A DNA stretch of 64,000 nt from assembly GCA_934278995.1 (NCBI GenBank), contig CAKQWM010000005.1:94281-158280 (forward strand), given 5' to 3'. The notes beneath the pieces were generated by a model. It did not search any database, was not told the DNA's origin, and saw only the letters and a list, made by a program, of their open reading frames with translations. The first letter of the stretch is position 1. Each line of letters starts with the position of its first letter. This DNA is from an uncultured Clostridia bacterium (lineage in GTDB: Bacteria > Bacillota > Clostridia > Christensenellales > Borkfalkiaceae). Shown one piece after another: positions 58,090 through 64,000 of this stretch. A program made the translations under genes and the position numbers.

Positions 58090-59100
58090 ATGACTGTTCT
58101 TGTTACAGGAGGGGCGGGCTATATAGGTTCGCACACGTGCGTTGAATTGTTAAATAAGGGCTATGACGTAGTAGTTATAGACAATTTTTCAAATTCTAAC
58201 GAAGAATGTCTTAAAAGAGTAGAAAAAATAACGGGTAAGACGGTAAAATTGTATGTAGGCGACGTAAGAGACCGCCTCGTAATGAACAAAATTTTTGAAG
58301 AAAACAAAATCGACGCCGCTATACACTTCGCCGGTTTGAAAGCGGTGGGCGAAAGTTGTGTCAAGCCGATAGAATATTACGATAACAATCTCTACAGCAC
58401 TCTCGTTCTGGTTGAAACAATGAAGAACTTCGGGTGCAAAAACATAGTTTTTTCGTCGTCGGCAACGGTGTACGGCGATCCCAAAGTCTTACCGCTCACA
58501 GAAGAATGCGAAGTCGGAGGAACTACTAATCCTTACGGTACGAGTAAACTTATGCAGGAAAGAATTTTGACCGATTTATATCGGGCGGATAATTCTTATA
58601 CGGTAACTTTACTTCGCTATTTTAACCCCATTGGAGCGCACGAAAGCGGGCTTATCGGGGAGGATCCTCACGGTATACCTAATAATCTTGCTCCGTTTAT
58701 TGCGGAGGTTGCAGTCGGCAAAATTAAAGAAATAGGAGTATTCGGCAACGATTACGATACGCCCGACGGCACGGGTGTCAGAGATTATATTCACGTAGTG
58801 GATTTGGCAAAAGGTCACGTCGCCGCGTTGGAAAAAATAACCAAGGCGGGTGTGCATATATATAATCTCGGTACGGGTATAGGATATTCGGTAATGGACG
58901 TGATTAAAGCATTTTCAAAAGCATGCGGGAAAGATCTTCCTTATAAAATTACCGCTCGTCGCCCGGGGGATATTGCGTCTTGTTACGCTAATTGCGATAA
59001 AGCATATAGAGAGTTAGGTTGGAAGGCGCAACTTAATCTTGACGATATGTGTAAGTCTATGTGGAAATGGCAAAGCAACAATCCCGACGGTTACAGATAA
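58090..59100 (+). CDS. galE: UDP-glucose 4-epimerase
   Basis: A 336-residue short-chain dehydrogenase family enzyme interconverting UDP-glucose and UDP-galactose. VTGGAGYIGSHTCVELL is the NAD-binding loop; SSSATVYGDP and NPYGTSKLMQE contain the catalytic Ser/Thr and YxxxK. Length is standard. GGAGG precedes the ATG. First gene of galE-galK-galM. Confidence 0.97.
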   Translation: MTVLVTGGAGYIGSHTCVELLNKGYDVVVIDNFSNSNEECLKRVEKITGKTVKLYVGDVRDRLVMNKIFEENKIDAAIHFAGLKAVGESCVKPIEYYDNNLYSTLVLVETMKNFGCKNIVFSSSATVYGDPKVLPLTEECEVGGTTNPYGTSKLMQERILTDLYRADNSYTVTLLRYFNPIGAHESGLIGEDPHGIPNNLAPFIAEVAVGKIKEIGVFGNDYDTPDGTGVRDYIHVVDLAKGHVAALEKITKAGVHIYNLGTGIGYSVMDVIKAFSKACGKDLPYKITARRPGDIASCYANCDKAYRELGWKAQLNLDDMCKSMWKWQSNNPDGYR

Positions 59101-59175
59101 ATCGTTTACTTGTAATATTTCTTAAAATTAAGCATTATATGCGTTATTTTTAATGATATTATGTTTGGTGTAATT

Positions 59176-60300
59176 ATGGTTGATAGTTCAAAATATAAAT
59201 ACGCAGTCAGTGCTTCCGGAAGGATAAATATAATCGGCGAGCATGTAGATTATTGCGGCGGCAAAGTTTTTCCTGCGGCGCTTTCTCTTAAAAACACGGT
59301 GTATATACGTCCTAACGGAACAGATAAAATAAATTTAAGTTGGACGACTTTAGAGGATAAAGTTACACTCGATATCAATAAACTTGGTGAATATAAATCG
59401 TTAAAATTCGCAAATTATCAAGCGGGTTCGGCGTACGTATTACAACAAGCGGGATATAAAATTATCGGTTGCGATATGTTGCACGACTGCTCCGTTCCGT
59501 TCGGAAGCGGACTTTCTTCGTCGGCGGCAATAGAGGTTTCGACCATTGCCGCGCTTTTAAAATTAAGCGGAGAGAAGATGCCGAAACCCGAAATTGCGCT
59601 TCTTGCGCAAAAAGCCGAAAGAGAATACGCAGGCGTTAATTGCGGTATTATGGACCAGTATGCTTCAGCGTGCGGAAAATTCGGCAACGCTTTGATTTTA
59701 GATTGCAAAACCTTGCAATGCGAATACGTTCCCGTTGATTTGGGAGAGTATTCTTTGGTTATCGCAAACTGCAACAAACCGCACAACCTTGTTCAAAGCA
59801 AATATAACGAAAGGCGCTCGGAAACCGAAAAAGCGCTTGAACTTTTCCAGACAAAACTCGATATCTCCTGTCTTGCCGAAGTAACGGTTTCGGATTACGA
59901 AAAATACGGTTGTTTACTTTCGGGTAAAATTGCAGACAGGGCAAAGCACGTGATTTACGAGTGTGAAAGGGTAAATTTGGCAAAAGAAGCAATGCTTAAG
60001 GGCGATTTAATAGCGCTCGGTAAGTTATTGAACCAATCACACGCTTCCCTTCGTGATTTATATGAAGTAACTGGAAAAGAACTCGACGCTTTGCAAAGCG
60101 CCGAAGTCGAACACGATTATTGCCTCGGCGCCCGTATGATAGGCGCGGGATTCGGCGGTTGTACCATTGCCATTGTGTTAAGTAGCAAAGTCGCTGATTT
60201 TAAGCGTGAAGTAGAGGAAAAATACGAAAAAATAATCGGTTATAAGCCCTCGTTTTACGATGCATATATCGATGACGGAATTATTATCGATAATATTTGA
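59176..60300 (+). CDS. galK: Galactokinase
   Basis: A 374-residue GHMP kinase that phosphorylates galactose. SGRINIIGEHVDYCGGKVFPAA is the galactokinase signature, PFGSGLSSSAAIEVS the ATP loop, and GGCTIAIVL the third motif. ATG at 59176 preferred, because GGTG lies a few bases upstream; an ATG at 59161 has no site. Confidence 0.96.
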   Translation: MVDSSKYKYAVSASGRINIIGEHVDYCGGKVFPAALSLKNTVYIRPNGTDKINLSWTTLEDKVTLDINKLGEYKSLKFANYQAGSAYVLQQAGYKIIGCDMLHDCSVPFGSGLSSSAAIEVSTIAALLKLSGEKMPKPEIALLAQKAEREYAGVNCGIMDQYASACGKFGNALILDCKTLQCEYVPVDLGEYSLVIANCNKPHNLVQSKYNERRSETEKALELFQTKLDISCLAEVTVSDYEKYGCLLSGKIADRAKHVIYECERVNLAKEAMLKGDLIALGKLLNQSHASLRDLYEVTGKELDALQSAEVEHDYCLGARMIGAGFGGCTIAIVLSSKVADFKREVEEKYEKIIGYKPSFYDAYIDDGIIIDNI

Positions 60301-60323
60301 AAAATTCAGTCAGGTAAAAATTT

Positions 60324-61331
60324 ATGATTTCTATTGAAAATTTTGGTGTGTTTAAAGGACGCAATGCTAATTTATACGTTTTAAAAAACGATTATCTCGA
60401 AGTCGGCGTAACCGATTTCGGCGGTATTATTCAGCGCTTTAAGGTTAATTCAAAAAAAGGGATAAAGGATATCGTTTGTTCCGAAACAAGTTGTGAAGAA
60501 TACGTCGCGGCGAACGCTCACATGGGTGGAACAATCGGCAGAGTCGCAAATCGAATCGCCGACGGCAGATTTATTTTAAACGGAAAAGTTTACGAACTCG
60601 ATAAAAATACGGGCGTTGCGTGTCTGCACGGCGGCTTTGATCCTTACGATTACAGATTTTTCGATGCATCGGTAAACGGCGATACTCTTACTTTATCGTT
60701 ATTTAGTCCCGATATGGATCAAGGATTTCCCGGCAATTTGCATTTCACCGTTGAGTTTTCACTTGAAAAAAACAAGTTAACCGTAAAGTTCAAAGGCGTT
60801 TCCGATAAGGATACTTTGTTTAATCCTACAAATCACGCTTATTTTAATTTGAACGGTGAAGGCGAGGGAAAAATTTACGATACAATGATAGCGATTTACG
60901 CCGATAAGATTACCGTTGCAGATGAAAATCTCGTAGTAAACGGCGACGTTTTGGACGTAAAAGGGACTCCTTTTGATTTTACCAGACGCAAAACCATTGC
61001 TCCGGATATTTTTTCCGACGATAAAAACTTAATGATAGCGGGCGGTTTTGACCATAACTTTATCCTTAACTCCGACCACATTGCGACGGCTACGGGCGAC
61101 GTGACCGGTATTACTCTTGATATGTTTACCGATTTACCCGGCGTTCAGTTTTATACGGGTAATATGATGAAAGATATTAAAGGTAAAAGCAGATATAAAG
61201 TTCACGAAGCGTTTTGTTTAGAACCTCAGTATTTTCCGAACGCAATTAACTGTCCCGAGTTCGTTGCTCCTATTATAAAGGCGGGCGTACCTGTAGAACA
61301 CTATATTGAATACGTTATAACGGAAGAATAA
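60324..61331 (+). CDS. galM: Aldose 1-epimerase
   Basis: A 335-residue mutarotase. HMGGTIGRVANRIADGRF, LHGGFDPYDYRFF and NPTNHAYFNLNGEGEG contain the catalytic His and substrate residues; FDHNFIL and CLEPQYFPNAIN complete the pattern, the latter with the catalytic Glu. Converts beta-D-galactose to the alpha form for GalK. Follows galK by 23 bases. Confidence 0.96.
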   Translation: MISIENFGVFKGRNANLYVLKNDYLEVGVTDFGGIIQRFKVNSKKGIKDIVCSETSCEEYVAANAHMGGTIGRVANRIADGRFILNGKVYELDKNTGVACLHGGFDPYDYRFFDASVNGDTLTLSLFSPDMDQGFPGNLHFTVEFSLEKNKLTVKFKGVSDKDTLFNPTNHAYFNLNGEGEGKIYDTMIAIYADKITVADENLVVNGDVLDVKGTPFDFTRRKTIAPDIFSDDKNLMIAGGFDHNFILNSDHIATATGDVTGITLDMFTDLPGVQFYTGNMMKDIKGKSRYKVHEAFCLEPQYFPNAINCPEFVAPIIKAGVPVEHYIEYVITEE

Positions 61332-61465
61332 ATTTTTTCTATTTGAAATAATACCAAAAATTGCCGATATTATCGTCTATTTTTAAGATTATTACGAATA
61401 GCGTAATATCAAAAGAACGTTTTTGTTTCTTGGCGGAATATTTTATTAGGCGGGGTAAAAACCAA

Positions 61466-62263
61466 ATGACTATCGATTTTTCTTTTTCTCCCGTCTGTTT
61501 GTTCGATTCGGGCATCGGCGGTCTGAACGTTTTATCTGAACTAAAAAAAATTCTGCCGTCGGAAAATTTTCTTTACGTTGCTGATCAAAAATTTTGTCCT
61601 TACGGAAACAAAGGTGACGAATACGTCCGGTCAAGAGTTGAAAAAATCATCGATTTTTTAAATTCTTTTAACCCGAAAATTATTTTGATTGCATGCAATA
61701 CCGCTTCGCGTTTTTTGCCGAAAGATTTTATTTCATCCGACGTAGTAATGGGGGTTATAAAAGCCACGTCCGAATACGTTGCCGTCGAAACCCCGTCGAA
61801 AAAAGTTTTATTACTCGCTACAAAAAGCACTATTGAGGGCGGACTTTACCAAAGGTTTTTTAATAGTTTGAAAATTTCTTGCGACGTTGCCGATTGCGGT
61901 AATCTCGTTGACGATATCGAAAATATGAAAATTCACGAAAATTCTTTCGCCGAAAAGGTAAAAGGCGATTTGATAAACGTAATATCAAAAAATTTCGATT
62001 CGGTTATATTCGGTTGCACGCATTTTGATTTTGCGCAAAAATACGTGTTAAACGTTTTGCGACAACCCGTCAAGCCGATATTTTGCAAAGACGCTGTGGC
62101 GCCGGTTGTCGTTAAATTTTTAACAGAACGTAATTTACTCGCTAATTCGTTTATTGCGGGCAAAACGGTTTTGCTTACTACGGGGCGCCTTGATTTTTTC
62201 AGAGAACAACTTGCTTTTTACAATGTCGATTACGACAACGCGGAAAAAGTCGTTATTGATTAA
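61466..62263 (+). CDS. murI: Glutamate racemase
   Basis: A 265-residue enzyme giving D-glutamate for peptidoglycan. FDSGIGGLNVLSELKK, YVADQKFCPYGNK, LIACNTASRF (first catalytic Cys) and FGCTHFDFA (second catalytic Cys) are all present. ATG at 61466 starts right before the conserved domain; the longer frame to 61361 has a Phe/Lys-rich lead unlike the family. Confidence 0.94.
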   Translation: MTIDFSFSPVCLFDSGIGGLNVLSELKKILPSENFLYVADQKFCPYGNKGDEYVRSRVEKIIDFLNSFNPKIILIACNTASRFLPKDFISSDVVMGVIKATSEYVAVETPSKKVLLLATKSTIEGGLYQRFFNSLKISCDVADCGNLVDDIENMKIHENSFAEKVKGDLINVISKNFDSVIFGCTHFDFAQKYVLNVLRQPVKPIFCKDAVAPVVVKFLTERNLLANSFIAGKTVLLTTGRLDFFREQLAFYNVDYDNAEKVVID

Positions 62264-62293
62264 ACTTTTATTATTTAGTTTACGTTAAGAATT

Positions 62294-63133
62294 ATGAGAA
62301 CAATTGATTTAAAAATAGTCACAGAGAAGATACGTGAAATGTTTATCGACGCTTGCGATAATATTCCGCAAAACGTTTTGAATAAACTCGTCGAAGCCGA
62401 GAGAAACGAACAATCACCGCTTTCAAAAAGCGTATTGAGTAAGATTATCGAAAACGATAAACTCGCGCGCGAAAAAAATCTTCCGTTATGTCAGGATACC
62501 GGCGTTGCAGTGGTTTTTTTGACGATAGGAAGCGAAGTAACCTTCAAAGGCGATATATACGATGCCGTAAACGAGGGCGTAAGGCGCGCCTATAATGACG
62601 GTTATTTAAGAAAATCAATGGTCGCTCATCCGCTTCAACGCGTCAACACGAGGGATAATACGCCTGCCGTTATTCATATAAAACTCGTTTCGGGCGACGT
62701 TTTTAAAATCGACGTTGCGCCTAAAGGCGGTGGCAGCGAAAACATGTCGGCCGTAAAAATGCTGATACCCGCCGACGGGGAAGAAGGCGTTAAAAAATTT
62801 GTTTTGGGTACCGTCCTGAATGCGGGCGGTAAGCCTTGTCCTCCCGTTATTGTCGGCGTAGGCATAGGCGGAAATTTTGAAAAGTGCGCTCTTATGGCTA
62901 AAGAAGCCTTATTAAGAGATATCGACGATAAAAGCGATGATCCGATTTCTATGAGGCTTGAAGAAGAATTAAAAACTCTTATTAACGACAGCGGTATAGG
63001 GGCAATGGGGTTCGGAGGAACCCAAACCTGCCTTGCCGTAAAAGTCAATACGTATCCTTGTCACATAGCAAGTCTTCCGGTTGCGGTAAACATACAGTGT
63101 CACGCGGCTCGTCACAAAACCTGCGAGTTGTAA
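62294..63133 (+). CDS. Fumarate hydratase class I, alpha subunit
   Basis: A 279-residue subunit of the oxygen-sensitive two-subunit fumarase (or L(+)-tartrate dehydratase-like enzyme). LPLCQDTGVAVVFLTIG carries the first cluster Cys, PKGGGSENMSAVKML the active-site loop, and the 4Fe-4S cluster is completed by CALMAKEALL and CHAARH. Followed 48 bases later by the beta subunit. The exact hydroxy acid used is inferred. Confidence 0.92.
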   Translation: MRTIDLKIVTEKIREMFIDACDNIPQNVLNKLVEAERNEQSPLSKSVLSKIIENDKLAREKNLPLCQDTGVAVVFLTIGSEVTFKGDIYDAVNEGVRRAYNDGYLRKSMVAHPLQRVNTRDNTPAVIHIKLVSGDVFKIDVAPKGGGSENMSAVKMLIPADGEEGVKKFVLGTVLNAGGKPCPPVIVGVGIGGNFEKCALMAKEALLRDIDDKSDDPISMRLEEELKTLINDSGIGAMGFGGTQTCLAVKVNTYPCHIASLPVAVNIQCHAARHKTCEL

Positions 63134-63181
63134 ACTTATCGCTATCCCGTTGAAGTTTTTACACTTCCTTAATATATAATA

Positions 63182-63760
63182 ATGAAAACATTGATTAACG
63201 ATTCTGATAAAATTATCAAATTGCATACGCCCGTTACCGAAGACGACGTAACGTCATTAAAGGCAGGCGATATAGTTTTAATCGACGGGACGCTTTTTAC
63301 CGGTCGTGACGCCGCGCATAAAAGACTATGCGAAATGATTGAAAAAAATCAACCTCTCCCGTTTGATTTGAACGATTCCGTCGTTTATTACGTCGGTCCT
63401 ACGCCCGCCAAACCCGGCAGAGCGATAGGTTCCTGCGGACCAACGTCGAGTTATCGAATGGATCCTTACGCGGAGCCGTTGTTAAAAAAGGGCTTGCGCG
63501 TCATGATAGGCAAAGGACCGCGTTCGCAAAAACTTAAAGAACTTCTGAAAAAATACAATGCCGTGTATTTGTCGGCAATAGGTGGCGCCGCGGCTCTTAT
63601 TTCGGAAACGATAAAAAAATCCGAAATAATCGCGTTTGACGATCTCGGCGCGGAAGCGATAAGAAAACTCGAAGTTAAGGATTTTTATGCCGTCGTAACT
63701 TACGACACCTACGGGAACGATTTGTTATCGGACGGAATGAAGAAATACGAAAAACGTTGA
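63182..63760 (+). CDS. Fumarate hydratase class I, beta subunit
   Basis: A 192-residue partner of the alpha subunit. LKAGDIVLIDGTLFTGRDAAHKRL and YYVGPTPAKPGRAIGSCGPTSSYRMD are the conserved beta-subunit motifs, and YLSAIGGAAALIS follows. Length is normal. The pair converts fumarate to malate or the reverse. Confidence 0.93.
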   Translation: MKTLINDSDKIIKLHTPVTEDDVTSLKAGDIVLIDGTLFTGRDAAHKRLCEMIEKNQPLPFDLNDSVVYYVGPTPAKPGRAIGSCGPTSSYRMDPYAEPLLKKGLRVMIGKGPRSQKLKELLKKYNAVYLSAIGGAAALISETIKKSEIIAFDDLGAEAIRKLEVKDFYAVVTYDTYGNDLLSDGMKKYEKR

Positions 63761-63845
63761 ACCACACTGAAAACCAAGGTTTTTTTCGCTTTTTTAATAA
63801 CCGAAAGACATTTTTAAAAAAATATCGAAAAAGCAAGAAAATTGC

Positions 63846-63874
63846 TTGACTTAAAAACCTTATAGTGATATTAT
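63846..63874 (+). promoter_or_regulatory. Promoter, probably of an rRNA operon
   Basis: TTGACT (63846-63851), 17-base spacer, TATTAT (63869-63874), with an A/T-rich upstream tract. The following leader to 64000 has no open frame; it contains GACAACTGCATAG and GAGATAACAGAAAAGTTATC, similar to leaders and spacers of clostridial rRNA operons. Confidence 0.55.
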
Positions 63875-64000
63875 AAATAGGCTTGCGAGATAAAAGTAGG
63901 CAAATTTAAGCGGTTTTGCTTAATTATCGAAGATTGACAACTGCATAGCAATTAAAGACGAGATAACAGAAAAGTTATCGAGAAAACAAAGTACAGAAAG

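Overview
The window is a chromosomal segment of a Bacillota (Firmicutes) bacterium, most likely an uncultivated Clostridia-type lineage. The reasons are the block ispG - polC-like gene - rimP - nusA - ylxR - ylxQ - infB - rbfA - nrnA - truB - ribF, a CIRCE operator, a cobalamin riboswitch with an ECF transporter, near-consensus sigma-A promoters (TTGACA-17-TATAAT) and strong GGAGG ribosome binding sites. No marker here names a genus.

Bases 1-5000 are different from the rest: a tight, all-minus-strand block of short genes rich in GCG/CGC, each with its own GGAGG site. It encodes an HTH protein, a HAD-like phosphatase, a beta-class DNA methyltransferase with a nine-G tract, a frameshifted phage-type adenine methyltransferase, several small Cys-rich proteins, a one-helix membrane peptide and a ribbon-helix-helix protein. 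It looks like the accessory end of a prophage or integrative element that continues beyond the left edge. Two similar hairpins (5027-5113) precede its first gene.

From 5100 to 26700 the content is mostly core: an RpiR regulator, a B12 riboswitch with a DUF4430 lipoprotein and ECF S component, tRNA-Leu, polA-coaE-lytic transglycosylase, dtd, a QueG-like Fe-S protein, transketolase, proS, a CPBP protease, mnmE, cca, a peptidase S51 homologue and a two-component system with a membrane partner.

From 26900 to 31850 there is an accessory locus: an ECF-like sigma factor, a one-helix membrane protein likely to be its anti-sigma factor, and a segmental duplication giving two copies of an unrecognised extracytoplasmic domain and two large secreted NlpC/P60-like proteins. 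One copy of the domain is part of the membrane protein and the other is a lipoprotein. This is the best candidate for an undescribed system.

From 32000 to 57200 come a MATE exporter, tRNA-Ala, a DUF3737 protein, an RlmI-like methyltransferase, CIRCE-controlled htpG, an ArsR regulator beside two tiny hydrophobic or Cys-rich proteins, a pantothenate module (ECF S component + coaX) and the translation operon. At the usual place of polC sits a 503-residue protein holding only PolC's N-terminal, OB and exonuclease parts, with no PHP or polymerase domain. nfo, an M3-like lipoprotein peptidase, feoAB and an RluA-type synthase follow.

From 57355 to the end: tRNA-Val, tRNA-Gly and tRNA-Cys, a MITE-like element also present at 12419 and as a remnant at 6665, galE-galK-galM, murI, the two subunits of class I fumarase, and a promoter with leader that probably starts an rRNA operon just past the right edge.
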